Below the pieces are notes generated by a model that was not told the origin of the DNA, made no database searches, and worked only from the letters and a program-made list of their open reading frames with translations. Below are positions 21,811 to 31,143 of a stretch of DNA of 64,000 nt, piece after piece (positions within the stretch are counted from its first letter, which is position 1; every line of letters starts with the position of its first letter). The position numbers were made by a program, and so were the translations under genes. Origin of the DNA: Pelomonas sp937871895 (GTDB taxonomy: Bacteria > Pseudomonadota > Gammaproteobacteria > Burkholderiales > Burkholderiaceae_C); NCBI RefSeq assembly GCF_046348265.1, contig NZ_JAXMEO010000008.1, one strand, 5' to 3'.

Positions 21811-24804
21811 TCAGAGCGTGCGCGCCACTTCCTTGATTTCGAAGAACTCGAGTTGATCGCCCTCGGCAATGTCGGTGACGTTCTTGAGCTTGATACCGCA
21901 CTCGAAGCCTTCCTTGACCTCGCGCACGTCGTCCTTCTCGCGCCGGACGGATTCGACCTCGCCCGTGTAGATGACGATGTTGTCGCGCAGCAGGCGGAAG
22001 CGCGCATTGCGGCGCACCAGGCCCGAGGTGACCATCGAGCCGGCGACGGTACCGATCTTGGATGCAATGAAGACCACGCGGATCTCGGCGGTGCCCAGTG
22101 CCTCTTCGCGCTGCTCGGGCGCCAGCATGCCGGACATGGCCTTGGTCACATCGTCCACAGCGTCGTAGATGATGTTGTAGTAGCGCAGGTCCACGGCATT
22201 GCCTTCGGCCAGCTTGCGGGCGTTGGCGTCGGCACGGACGTTGAAGCCAATGATGACGGCCTTGGAGGCCAGCGCCAGGTTGACGTCGCTCTCGCTGATG
22301 CCACCGACCGCCGCGTGGACGATCTGCACCTTGACCTCGGCATTGCTGAGCTTGAGCAGCGAAGCGGCCAGCGCTTCCTGCGAGCCCTGCACGTCGGCCT
22401 TGATGATGAGCGGCAGGGTCTGCGCCTGGCCTTCGCCCATGTTGTCGAACATGTTCTCGAGTTTGGCGGCCTGCTGCTTGGCGAGCTTGACGTCGCGGTA
22501 CTTGCCCTGACGGAAGGTGGCCACTTCACGGGCGCGGCGCTCGTCGGCCAGCACCATGAACTCGTCGCCAGCCAGCGGCACGTCAGAGAGGCCCTGGATC
22601 TCGACCGGGATCGAGGGACCGGCTTCTTGAGTGGGCTTGCCGTTCTCGTCCAGCATGGCGCGCACGCGGCCATAGGTGGAGCCGGCCAGCACCACGTCGC
22701 CACGCTTGAGCGTGCCCGACTGGACCAGCACGGTGGCCACGGGGCCGCGACCCTTGTCCAGTTGGGCTTCGATCACGAGGCCCTTGGCCAGCGAGGCGAC
22801 CGGTGCGGTGAGTTCCAGCACTTCGGCCTGCAGCAGCACCTGCTCCAGCAGGTCGTCCACGCCCTGACCGGTCTTGGACGACACGCCGACGAAGGGCGAG
22901 TCACCACCGAAGTCCTCGGGCACCACTTCTTCGGCCACGAGCTCGCTCTTGACGCGATCGACGTTGGCTTCGGGCTTGTCGATCTTGGTCATCGCGACCA
23001 CGATGGGCACGCCCGCCGCCTTGGCGTGGTGGATGGCTTCCTTGGTCTGCGGCATCACGCCGTCGTCTGCGGCGCAGACGAGGATGACGATGTCGGTGGC
23101 CTTGGCACCGCGAGCGCGCATGGCCGTGAAGGCCTCGTGACCCGGGGTGTCGAGGAAGGTGACCATGCCGCGCGGGGTGTCCACGTGGTAAGCGCCGATG
23201 TGCTGGGTGATGCCGCCAGCCTCACCGGCAGCCACACGCGAGCGGCGGATGTAGTCGAGCAGCGAGGTCTTGCCGTGGTCGACGTGACCCATGACGGTGA
23301 CGACCGGCGCACGCGGCAGCGCCTCGTGCTGCTGTTCGGCGGCCGTGCCCTCTTCTTCGAGGAAGGCGTCGGGGTCATCCAGCTTGGCCGGCGTGGCCTT
23401 GTGGCCCATTTCTTCGACCACGATCATGGCCGTTTCCTGATCCAGCTGCTGGTTGATGGTGACCATCTGACCGAGCTGCATCAGCTTCTTGATGACTTCG
23501 GCCGCCTTGACCGACATCTTGTGCGCCAGGTCAGCGACCGAGATCGTCTCGGGCACATGGACCTCGATCACCTGCTGCTCGGTCGGCGCCGTGAAGTTCG
23601 ATCCGCCCTCATTGCCGCCGCGATCACGGCGGCCACCACGCGCCGGCGCGCGCCAGTTGGCACCGCCACCCGGACGGCCGGCGCCCGGGCCAGCGCCGAT
23701 GGTCTTGAGGCCGCGCTTCTTGGCGGCATCGTCGGCCCAGCTGGACGACAGCTTTTCAGACTTGACGGACTTCTTGTCGCCAGGTTTGCCGGCACCGGCA
23801 GCGCCGGCGGGGGCCGGAGCGCCCGCCTTCTTGTGGATGGTGCCCTTGATGCCCGGTGCGGCCTCGGCCGGCTTGGGTTCTTCCTTCTTGGCCGCGACCA
23901 GCACCTTCTTGGGTGCATTCATCATGGCGCGGATGCGGGCGGCCTCGTCCTCGGCGGCCTTGCGGCGGCGCACCAGGTCGGCAGCCTTTTGTTTTTCCTC
24001 GGCCGCAGCGTCCACAGCCTTGACCACGCGCAGTTGCGGCTTGGGCGGTTCGGCGGGCACGGGCACCACGGCAGCGGCCTCCGCTGCTGCCTCGGGCTCG
24101 GCCACCGGCGCAGGCGCTGCCGCCGGCTCGTCCGCCGCAGCAGCTGCGCTCTTGCGGCGCGAGGAGGCCTTGTTCAAGGCAGCAGCCTCGGCGGCGGCGG
24201 CCGCAGCGGCGCGGCTGCGCGTTTGCGCGGCGTCGTCAGCACCGGGCTGCGTGTCAGCCGGCTCGGCGGCGCCTGCCGCAGGAGCCTCGGCAGCGGCTTG
24301 CGCGGCGGCTTCGGCAGCAGCCTTGGCGGCAGCCTCGGCGGCTTCGCGGGCAGCGCGCTCGGCTTCTTCCCGAGCCCGCACCTTGGCGGCCAGCTCTTCT
24401 TCCTGGGCGCGCAATGCAGCGGCTTGCGCTTGCGCTTCTTCCTCTTGGCGGCGCAGTTCGGCCTCGTCGGGGCCGGCGGCGACCTCTTCCACGGCCGGCG
24501 CATCGTCACGCTTGACGAAGGTGCGCTTCTTGCGAACCTCAACCTGAATGGTGCGCGCCTTGCCAGAGGCGTCGGCCTGCTTGATCTCGGTCGTCGACTT
24601 CTTGACCAGGGTGATCTTCTTGCGCTCGGTACCGGCCGTGCCATGGGCACTGCGCAGGTGATCGAGCAAGCGCTCCTTGTCGACCTCGCTGAGCGCGTCG
24701 TCGACGGAGGACTTCTTGACGCCCGCGGCTTGCAGCTGCTCCAGCAGCGTGCTGACCGGCTTGTTCAGCTCGGCAGCGAATTGGGCGACGGTTGTCACAG
24801 CCAT
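21811..24804 (-). CDS. infB: Translation initiation factor IF-2
   Basis: A 997-residue factor placing initiator tRNA on the 30S subunit. An IF2-N domain is at residues 1-50 (VAQFAAELNKPVSTLLEQL), followed by a long Ala/Glu/Lys-rich linker to about 400, typical of beta- and gammaproteobacteria. A second IF2-N unit comes next, then the G domain around residue 500 (GHVDHGKTSLLD, DTPGHEAF, TKIDKPEA) and domains II-IV. I start at ATG 24804 (MAVTTV), preceded by AAGGA, rather than at an in-frame ATG 60 bp upstream. Confidence 0.97.
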   Translation of the reverse strand: MAVTTVAQFAAELNKPVSTLLEQLQAAGVKKSSVDDALSEVDKERLLDHLRSAHGTAGTERKKITLVKKSTTEIKQADASGKARTIQVEVRKKRTFVKRDDAPAVEEVAAGPDEAELRRQEEEAQAQAAALRAQEEELAAKVRAREEAERAAREAAEAAAKAAAEAAAQAAAEAPAAGAAEPADTQPGADDAAQTRSRAAAAAAAEAAALNKASSRRKSAAAAADEPAAAPAPVAEPEAAAEAAAVVPVPAEPPKPQLRVVKAVDAAAEEKQKAADLVRRRKAAEDEAARIRAMMNAPKKVLVAAKKEEPKPAEAAPGIKGTIHKKAGAPAPAGAAGAGKPGDKKSVKSEKLSSSWADDAAKKRGLKTIGAGPGAGRPGGGANWRAPARGGRRDRGGNEGGSNFTAPTEQQVIEVHVPETISVADLAHKMSVKAAEVIKKLMQLGQMVTINQQLDQETAMIVVEEMGHKATPAKLDDPDAFLEEEGTAAEQQHEALPRAPVVTVMGHVDHGKTSLLDYIRRSRVAAGEAGGITQHIGAYHVDTPRGMVTFLDTPGHEAFTAMRARGAKATDIVILVCAADDGVMPQTKEAIHHAKAAGVPIVVAMTKIDKPEANVDRVKSELVAEEVVPEDFGGDSPFVGVSSKTGQGVDDLLEQVLLQAEVLELTAPVASLAKGLVIEAQLDKGRGPVATVLVQSGTLKRGDVVLAGSTYGRVRAMLDENGKPTQEAGPSIPVEIQGLSDVPLAGDEFMVLADERRAREVATFRQGKYRDVKLAKQQAAKLENMFDNMGEGQAQTLPLIIKADVQGSQEALAASLLKLSNAEVKVQIVHAAVGGISESDVNLALASKAVIIGFNVRADANARKLAEGNAVDLRYYNIIYDAVDDVTKAMSGMLAPEQREEALGTAEIRVVFIASKIGTVAGSMVTSGLVRRNARFRLLRDNIVIYTGEVESVRREKDDVREVKEGFECGIKLKNVTDIAEGDQLEFFEIKEVARTL

Positions 24805-24860
24805 TGTGGAATCCTTGTTTATGCGTCGGTGCGGCGTGTGGCTTGCGGGGCTCGTCTGGA

Positions 24861-26339
24861 TCAAGTGTTGAACCAGTGTTCGCGCGCCTTCATGATGAGG
24901 GCCTTGGCGGCCGACTCGTCCATGGCGGCGATCTCGACGAGCTCGTCAACCGCGAGGTCAGCCAGGTCGTCACGGGTGTGGATGCCGCCGTCCGCCAGCT
25001 TGGCGATCAGTTCCGGCGTCACGCCTTCGAGGTCACGCAGGTCCTGCGAGACTTCCTCGACCTTCTCTTCGCGGGCGATTTCCAGCGTCAGCAGCGCGTC
25101 CTTGGCGCGGGTGCGCAGCTCGGTGACGGTCTCTTCATCGAAGGCCTCGATCTCGAGCATTTCCTGCATCGGGACATAGGCCACTTCTTCGAGGCTGGTG
25201 AAGCCTTCTGCAATCAGGATGTCGGCCACCTCGGCGTCCACATCGAGCTTCTCGATGAAGAGCTTGCGGGTGCCTTCGGTTTCCTGCTCTTGCTTGGCGG
25301 CCGACTCCTCGGCCGACATGATGTTGATGCGCCACCCGGTCAGCTCGGAGGCGAGGCGCACGTTCTGGCCGCCGCGGCCAATGGCGATGGCGAGGTTCTC
25401 TTCGTCCACCACCACGTCCATCGCGTGACGCTCTTCGTCCACCACGATGGACTGCACATTGGCGGGCGCCAGTGCGCCAATCACGAACTGAGCCGGATCT
25501 TCGCTCCAGAGCACGATGTCCACGCGCTCACCAGCCAGCTCGGTGGTCACGGCATTGACGCGCGCACCGCGCACGCCAACGCAGGTGCCGATGGGGTCGA
25601 CACGGCGATCGTGGCTCAGCACGGCAATCTTGGCGCGGCTGCCGGAGTCGCGGGCGCAGCTCTTGATCTCCAGCAGGCCCTGCTCGATCTCGGGCACTTC
25701 TTGAGCGAACAGCTCCTTCATGAACTCGGGGCTGGAGCGTGACAGCATGATCTGCGGGCCACGCTGGGTCGGGTCCACGCCCAGGATCACGGCGCGCACG
25801 CGGTCACCGCTGCGCAGGTTCTCCTTGGCGATCATCTCGTTGCGGCGCAGGCGGCCTTCCACGCGACCCGACTCCACGATGATGTCGCCCTTGTCGAGGC
25901 GCTTGACGGTGCCGACCATGATCTTCTCGCCGCGCGACATGAAGTCGTTCAGCAGCTGTTCGCGTTCGGCGTCACGGATCTTTTGCAGGATGACCTGCTT
26001 GGCAGCCTGGGCGCCGATGCGGCCGATGGGCACGGACTCGACCGGCTCCTCGATGTGGTCATCGACCTCGATGTCGGCAATCTGCTCCTGGGCTTCGAAG
26101 AGCAGGATTTCGGAGTCAGGGTTCTGCAGGCCGGCCTCGTTGGGCACCACATGCCAGCGGCGGAAGGTCTCGTAGTCGCCGGACTCGCGATCCACGCTGA
26201 CGCGGATGTCGGCTTCGCCCCCGTAGAACTTCTTGGTGGCGGAGGCCAGTGCCGCTTCCACCGCGCCGAACACGACATCGCGCTCAACACTCTTCTCGCG
26301 CGAGATGGCATCCACCAGCATCAACATTTCGCGGTTCAT
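24861..26339 (-). CDS. nusA: Transcription termination/antitermination factor NusA
   Basis: A 492-residue RNA polymerase-associated factor. It has the N-terminal domain (MLMLVDAISREKSVERDVVF), an S1 domain (GTVKRLDKGDIIVESGRVEG), KH domains (RVDPIGTCVGVRGARVNAV and the GRGGQNVRLASELTGW region) and two C-terminal acidic repeats (LEEVAYVPMQEMLEIEAFDE and ADLAVDELVEIAAMDE). It overlaps rimP by 4 bp and precedes infB by 56 bp, the universal order. Confidence 0.97.
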   Translation of the reverse strand: MNREMLMLVDAISREKSVERDVVFGAVEAALASATKKFYGGEADIRVSVDRESGDYETFRRWHVVPNEAGLQNPDSEILLFEAQEQIADIEVDDHIEEPVESVPIGRIGAQAAKQVILQKIRDAEREQLLNDFMSRGEKIMVGTVKRLDKGDIIVESGRVEGRLRRNEMIAKENLRSGDRVRAVILGVDPTQRGPQIMLSRSSPEFMKELFAQEVPEIEQGLLEIKSCARDSGSRAKIAVLSHDRRVDPIGTCVGVRGARVNAVTTELAGERVDIVLWSEDPAQFVIGALAPANVQSIVVDEERHAMDVVVDEENLAIAIGRGGQNVRLASELTGWRINIMSAEESAAKQEQETEGTRKLFIEKLDVDAEVADILIAEGFTSLEEVAYVPMQEMLEIEAFDEETVTELRTRAKDALLTLEIAREEKVEEVSQDLRDLEGVTPELIAKLADGGIHTRDDLADLAVDELVEIAAMDESAAKALIMKAREHWFNT

Positions 26340-26959
26340 TGGTCAGGATCTCCGTCAGTCTTCTCGAGGCTTTGCTTCGACTTCGCGTTGGAAGTCGAAG
26401 CCTTGGATTTCTTCTTGGCCGCAGTCGCACCTGCGGGCTTGATCGGGCCACGCTGGCCCGGCTTGCGGTCGGGAGCCGGCGCGCCGCCCCGGCCCTGGAA
26501 ACTGATGACCGGCACCAGCTTGGCCTCACGCACTTCGTCGAGCGTGAAATCGAGTGCTTGGTCGTCGAACTCCAGACGCCAGGCCTGGTCGCTCTCGACG
26601 CCCGGCTGCTGCACCAGCACGCCGCGATACCGCTTGCGCCCCTGGAAGGGCAGCTTCAGCGTCACATCAATGGCTTGGCCGACAAAGCGTGCGTAATGCC
26701 CGCCATTTCGCAGCGGACGATCCAAACCCGGCGACGACACCTCCAGGCGCGCATACTCGTAGGCCTCGACCTCGAGCACGTACTGCAATTGGCGCGTGAC
26801 GCGCTCGCAGTCGTCCACCGTGATCAGTTCGCCCGCCAGGGCTTGTTCAGGCAACTTGTCGATCGTGACGCGCAGCAAACCACCCGCGCTGCGTTCGCAG
26901 TCCACGAGCTCGTAACCGAGGCCGGTCACAGTGGTTTCAACGGCGGTTGACCAGGTCAT
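26336..26959 (-). CDS. rimP: Ribosome maturation factor RimP
   Basis: A 207-residue 30S assembly factor and first gene of the nusA operon. LGYELVDCERSAGGLLRVTID, DDCERVTRQL and EVSSPGLDRPLR are diagnostic. A Lys/Ser-rich C-terminal tail of about 45 residues extends it beyond the usual 150-160, as in other Burkholderiales. It overlaps the nusA start by 4 bp. Confidence 0.96.
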   Translation of the reverse strand: MTWSTAVETTVTGLGYELVDCERSAGGLLRVTIDKLPEQALAGELITVDDCERVTRQLQYVLEVEAYEYARLEVSSPGLDRPLRNGGHYARFVGQAIDVTLKLPFQGRKRYRGVLVQQPGVESDQAWRLEFDDQALDFTLDEVREAKLVPVISFQGRGGAPAPDRKPGQRGPIKPAGATAAKKKSKASTSNAKSKQSLEKTDGDPDQ

Positions 26960-27089
26960 CCAGGGCGGGTCTAAAAAAGTTCAAGCAAAAAAAATGGGCT
27001 GGAAGATTCCGCCCATCGCTTCAAATCGCAACGTTTCACTGCGCCCGCCTGAGGCTTCATAGGGAAACCCGGCGTCCAGCGAAGCTCGG

Positions 27090-27118
27090 ATTGTACTATG
27101 CAAGCGCCATGCCGGCAA
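27090..27118 (-). promoter_or_regulatory. Candidate sigma-70 promoter of the rimP-nusA-infB operon
   Basis: On the minus strand, TTGCCG (27118-27113) and TACAAT (27095-27090) are separated by 17 bp. This would give a leader of about 125 nt before the rimP ATG at 26959. Pattern match only. The same 226-bp intergenic region must also hold the divergent fabI promoter, which I could not place. Confidence 0.45.
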
Positions 27119-27185
27119 GGTCGCGGCAGCGCGTGTCGCTTGGCATGACAGAATCGCCGCCCACTGATTTCCCAAGGAGACTTCG

Positions 27186-27968
27186 ATGGGCTTTCTCGCC
27201 GGCAAGCGGCTGCTGATCACTGGCCTGCTGTCCAACCGCTCTATTGCCTACGGCATCGCCCAGGCTTGCCACCGCGAGGGCGCTGAGCTGGCCTTCAGCT
27301 ACCAGGGCGAGCGCTTCAAGGATCGGATCTCCGAGTTCGCGGCCGAGTTTGGCTCGAACCTGGTGTTCGACTGCGATGTGACCAGCGACGAGCAGCTCGA
27401 AGCCCTGTTCTCCCAGCTTGGGGAGGTTTGGCCAGAATTCGACGGTTTCGTCCACTCCATCGGTTTTGCGCCGCGCGACGCCATCGCCGGCAACTTCCTC
27501 GATGGCCTCACGCGCGAGAACTTCCGCATCGCGCACGACATCTCGGCCTACAGCTTCCCGGCCATGGCCAAACTGGCGGCGCCGCGTCTGCGCCAGGGCG
27601 CCTCGCTGCTGACGCTGTCTTACCTCGGCGCCCTGCGCACGGTGCCCAACTACAACACCATGGGCCTGGCCAAGGCCAGCCTGGAGGCCAGCGTGCGCTA
27701 CCTGGCGGTGGCGCTGGGCGACAAGGGCGTGCGGGTCAACGGCATCTCGGCCGGCCCGATCAAGACCCTGGCGGCCTCGGGCATCAAGGACTTTGGCAAG
27801 CTGCTGTCGCAGTTCGCCAACCAGGCGCCCATCCGCCGCAACGTGACGATCGAAGACGTGGGCAACACCGCCGCCTTCCTGCTGTCGGACCTGGCTGGCG
27901 GTGTCAGCGCCGAGATCGTCTACGTGGACGGCGGCTTCAGCCACACCGCGCTGGCCGACGCGCCATAA
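27186..27968 (+). CDS. fabI: Enoyl-[acyl-carrier-protein] reductase (NADH) FabI
   Basis: A 260-residue SDR enzyme for the last reduction step of fatty acid elongation. The cofactor site is ITGLLSNRSIAYGIAQACH. The active-site Tyr and Lys lie in the stretch from SYLGALRTVPNYN to MGLAKASLEA, the FabI spacing. AAGGAGA precedes the ATG. Divergent from rimP; convergent with sbcB, with a 7-bp gap. Confidence 0.96.
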   Translation: MGFLAGKRLLITGLLSNRSIAYGIAQACHREGAELAFSYQGERFKDRISEFAAEFGSNLVFDCDVTSDEQLEALFSQLGEVWPEFDGFVHSIGFAPRDAIAGNFLDGLTRENFRIAHDISAYSFPAMAKLAAPRLRQGASLLTLSYLGALRTVPNYNTMGLAKASLEASVRYLAVALGDKGVRVNGISAGPIKTLAASGIKDFGKLLSQFANQAPIRRNVTIEDVGNTAAFLLSDLAGGVSAEIVYVDGGFSHTALADAP

Positions 27969-27975
27969 ACCTGCC

Positions 27976-29400
27976 TCAAGCCTCGGGCGCGATCTGCTCC
28001 GCGTAGTCGTAGAGCGCCCCGAGGATTTCCTGCCCGCGGTCGTCGGCGGCCTCGCCCAGTTGGTCCAACTTGTCCATGTAGGCGGTGAGGGTCTGCGCAC
28101 CGCCGACGCCGTCGTGCAAGCGTGCCGCGCAATGCGCCTGCCAACGCACCCGCTCGGCGCTTGAGAGCGTGCCTGGAAAGTTGCGCGCCCGGTAGCGGAA
28201 CACGATTTCGTCCAGACGCTCGTCCTGGAAGGCCAGCTTGCCCTGCGCGGCACGGTCCGCCAACTCCTGCGGCGACAGCGCACGCACGCGCTGCAGGGCG
28301 CGGCGGTCGTCGTTGCCGACGAAGCCACCGTAGAGGTCTTCGTCGACGTCCAGCGGCGGCAGCGGCTCGCGCTCGAAGACCTCGCTCCACAGCCCGTCCA
28401 GCAGCCGCCCTTTTTGTGCCAGCAGCTCGGCGTGGCGCAGGCCCTGTGTGCGGTCCAGGCCCCAGCGCTCGGTGACTTCCGGGCTCGGCAACTTGCCCAG
28501 GACGATGGGCGACTTGTTGACGTGGATGGTCTTGAGCGCCAGTCGCGTCACGCCTTCGGGCAGGTCCTCCTGCCGCGTGAACATGCGCTGGCGGATGTCG
28601 GCCGCCTTGAGACCCAGCAGTTCGGCCGGATCGGCCGCACAGTCCCAGACGATCAGCTCGTTCTTGTTGGTCGGGTGCGGCGCCAGCGGCCAGACCAGGG
28701 CCAGGCCACCCCGCTCCGCCGGGTACATGCCCGACACGTGCAGGAAGGGCCGACCCACGCCGATCTCGGCCCAGACGGCTTCCTTCTTGCGCAGGCGCAG
28801 GCAAAAGTCCCACAGCTTGGGCTGGGCGGTCTTCAGTTTGCGGGCCAGGTCCACCGTGGCGCGCACGTCGGCCAGGGCGTCGTGCGCGTCCTCGTGCATC
28901 AGGCCGTTGGCGGCGGTCAGATGCTCCAGCTTGAAGCTGGGGCGCCCGTCCTCGTGCGTGGGCCATTCCAGCCCGTCGGGACGCAACGCAAAGGCGCAGC
29001 GCATGACGTCGAGCAAATCCCAGCGGCCGCAGTCGTTCTGCCACTCGCGGGCATAGGGGTCGATGAGATTGCGCCAGAACAGGAAGCGCGTGACTTCATC
29101 GTCGAAGCGGATGGAGTTGTAGCCCACACCCACCGTGCCAGGCGTTGCCAGCTCGGCCTCGACGCGCGCAGCAAACTCGTACTCCGGGACGCCCTGCGCC
29201 TGGCAGTGCTGCGGCAGGATGCCAGTGAGCAGGCAGGCTTCAGGGTCGGGCAGGAAGTCGGGCGCCGGCTGGCAGAACAGCATCACCGGCTCGCCGATCG
29301 GATTCAGGTCCGCATCGGTGCGCAGGCCGGCGAACTGGGCGGGCCGGTCTCGGCGTGGCACGCGGCCGAAGGTTTCGTAGTCGTGCCAGAAGAAGCTCAT
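27976..29400 (-). CDS. sbcB: Exodeoxyribonuclease I
   Basis: A 474-residue 3'-5' single-strand exonuclease. The DnaQ-type site starts FFWHDYETFGRVPRRDRPAQF (Asp/Glu pair), then VGYNSIRFDDEVTRFLFWRN, and later HDALADVRATVDLARKL. The SH3-like and C-terminal helical domains of ExoI follow (LVWPLAPHP, RYRARNFPGTL). I start at ATG 29400 (MSFFWHD); in-frame ATGs at 29409 and 29427 are alternatives. It acts in mismatch repair and recombination. Confidence 0.95.
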   Translation of the reverse strand: MSFFWHDYETFGRVPRRDRPAQFAGLRTDADLNPIGEPVMLFCQPAPDFLPDPEACLLTGILPQHCQAQGVPEYEFAARVEAELATPGTVGVGYNSIRFDDEVTRFLFWRNLIDPYAREWQNDCGRWDLLDVMRCAFALRPDGLEWPTHEDGRPSFKLEHLTAANGLMHEDAHDALADVRATVDLARKLKTAQPKLWDFCLRLRKKEAVWAEIGVGRPFLHVSGMYPAERGGLALVWPLAPHPTNKNELIVWDCAADPAELLGLKAADIRQRMFTRQEDLPEGVTRLALKTIHVNKSPIVLGKLPSPEVTERWGLDRTQGLRHAELLAQKGRLLDGLWSEVFEREPLPPLDVDEDLYGGFVGNDDRRALQRVRALSPQELADRAAQGKLAFQDERLDEIVFRYRARNFPGTLSSAERVRWQAHCAARLHDGVGGAQTLTAYMDKLDQLGEAADDRGQEILGALYDYAEQIAPEA

Positions 29401-29570
29401 GTCCCGCATGGGCGGCCACGATATCACCGGCTTGCGCGCCCTGCGCTTGGCAGACGATCGCCAGGACGCTATGGTTGGCCTAACCGTTTGCTGTGGAGGA
29501 CGACGATGAGGCGTGCACCGTATGCGCTTGCAAGCACGGGCCTGACCACCTGCCGTGGCGGGGGCCGGCC

Positions 29571-31115
29571 ATGATCGCCGGCTGGGATGTCCGGCAGAGG
29601 CTGCTGGGCCTTTGTCTGGTGGGTCTGGCGCTGGTGGCCGCCGTCAGCGGCGTGGGCTACTTCGCGCTGTCGCAGATGACGCAGTCGTCAGAGCAGCAAT
29701 CGGCGGCCAGCTCGGCCCTGCGACACCAGATGGAAGCGGACATGATGCACGACACCTTGCGCAGCGACGTGATGGCGGCGCTGTTTGCAGCCAGCAAGGG
29801 GCAGGTCGAGGATGTCGAGGCCATGCGCAAGGAAATCAAGGAGCATTCGGCCGAGTTCCTGCAGCACATGGAAGAACTGCGCGCCGCGCAGTTGACCACC
29901 GAGATCACCGAGGGTGTGCGCCAGACGCAGGTGAAGTTGAACGCCTACATCGCCAGCGCGAACGACGTGGTCAACCTGGCCCGCGACGACCGCCCCGCCG
30001 CCGAGGCCCGGCTGCCCGGCTTCATCAAGGATTTCAAGACCTTGGAAGAAGACATGGCCGCGCTCAGCGACCTGATCGAGCGCCACGAACGGCAGACCCA
30101 GCAGCAAGGAGATGCCCGAGCACAACGGGCACGCCTGACCCTGGTTGCGGCCGCCGTGCTGGGCGCCAGCCTGCTGCTGAGCATCAATGTGTGGGTGGGG
30201 CGCAGCATCACGCGCCCGCTGGCAACGGCCGTGCGAGCCGCCGAGACGGTGGCCGATGGCGACCTGAGCCTGAGTCTCGACACCCGTGGCAGCGACGAAA
30301 CGGCGACGCTCTTGCAGTCGCTGCAGCGCATGTGCGAGCAATTGGCCGGCATCGTCAACGAAGTTCGCGGCAGCGCGGAGTCCATCGCTCAGGGTTCAAC
30401 GGAGATTGCCGGCGGCGGCCTCCACCTGAGCCAGCGGACTGAAGAACAGGCCAGCAGTCTGGAGCAAACCAGCTCGGCGCTGGAGGAAATCACCGCCAAC
30501 GTGCGAGGCAACGCCGACACCGCCCGCCGCGCAGCCGATCTGGCACGGCACGCGGCCGAGGTGGCGGCGCGTGGCGGCGAGGCCGTGGCCCGAGTGGTGG
30601 GGACCATGGGAGAGATCTCGTCCAGCGCCAGCAAGATCGCCAGCATCATCGGCGTGATCGACAGCATCGCCTTCCAGACCAACATCCTGGCGCTGAATGC
30701 TGCGGTGGAGGCGGCACGTGCCGGCGAGCAGGGGCGCGGCTTCGCCGTGGTGGCCAGTGAGGTGCGTGCCCTGGCTCAGCGCAGCGCCGACGCGGCGCGA
30801 GAAATCAAGACCTTGATCGGCGACAGCCTGGGCAAGGTGGAGGCGGGCTCAGACCAGGTGACCGACGCCGGCAACACGGTGTCAGGCATCGTCACCGAGG
30901 TCGAGCGTGTCAGCGAGCTGATCAGCGAGATCAACGCCGCGAGCCAGGAGCAGAGCAATGGCATCGGACAGATCAGCTCGGCCGTGTCCAGCCTGGACCG
31001 CATGACGCAGCAGAACGCCGCGCTGGTGGAGGAGAACGCCGCCGCGGCGGAGAGCCTCAAGCACCAGGCGCGACGGCTGAACGAGCTGGTTGCGCGCTTC
31101 CGCTTGCGCGCCTGA
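29571..31115 (+). CDS. Methyl-accepting chemotaxis protein
   Basis: A 514-residue chemoreceptor. TM1 spans about residues 12-32, a periplasmic four-helix-type region runs to about 190, and TM2 is around LTLVAAAVLGASLLLSINVW. HAMP follows (RSITRPLATAVRAAETVADG), then the cytoplasmic signalling hairpin with SIAFQTNILALNAAVEAA and RGFAVVASEVRALAQRSA. No CheR-binding pentapeptide is present at the C-terminus (it ends VARFRLRA). I chose ATG 29571; an upstream in-frame start gives an unlikely N-terminus. No chemotaxis kinase genes lie nearby, so it is an orphan receptor; ligand unknown. Confidence 0.93.
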   Translation: MIAGWDVRQRLLGLCLVGLALVAAVSGVGYFALSQMTQSSEQQSAASSALRHQMEADMMHDTLRSDVMAALFAASKGQVEDVEAMRKEIKEHSAEFLQHMEELRAAQLTTEITEGVRQTQVKLNAYIASANDVVNLARDDRPAAEARLPGFIKDFKTLEEDMAALSDLIERHERQTQQQGDARAQRARLTLVAAAVLGASLLLSINVWVGRSITRPLATAVRAAETVADGDLSLSLDTRGSDETATLLQSLQRMCEQLAGIVNEVRGSAESIAQGSTEIAGGGLHLSQRTEEQASSLEQTSSALEEITANVRGNADTARRAADLARHAAEVAARGGEAVARVVGTMGEISSSASKIASIIGVIDSIAFQTNILALNAAVEAARAGEQGRGFAVVASEVRALAQRSADAAREIKTLIGDSLGKVEAGSDQVTDAGNTVSGIVTEVERVSELISEINAASQEQSNGIGQISSAVSSLDRMTQQNAALVEENAAAAESLKHQARRLNELVARFRLRA

Positions 31116-31143
31116 AGTTCCTGGGGGCCTGGAGGCGGCGCCG

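Noticed and set aside
21853..25179. 1108-codon plus-strand frame opposite infB and nusA
   Set aside because: Low-complexity antisense frame of GC-rich genes; infB and nusA are unmistakable on the minus strand.
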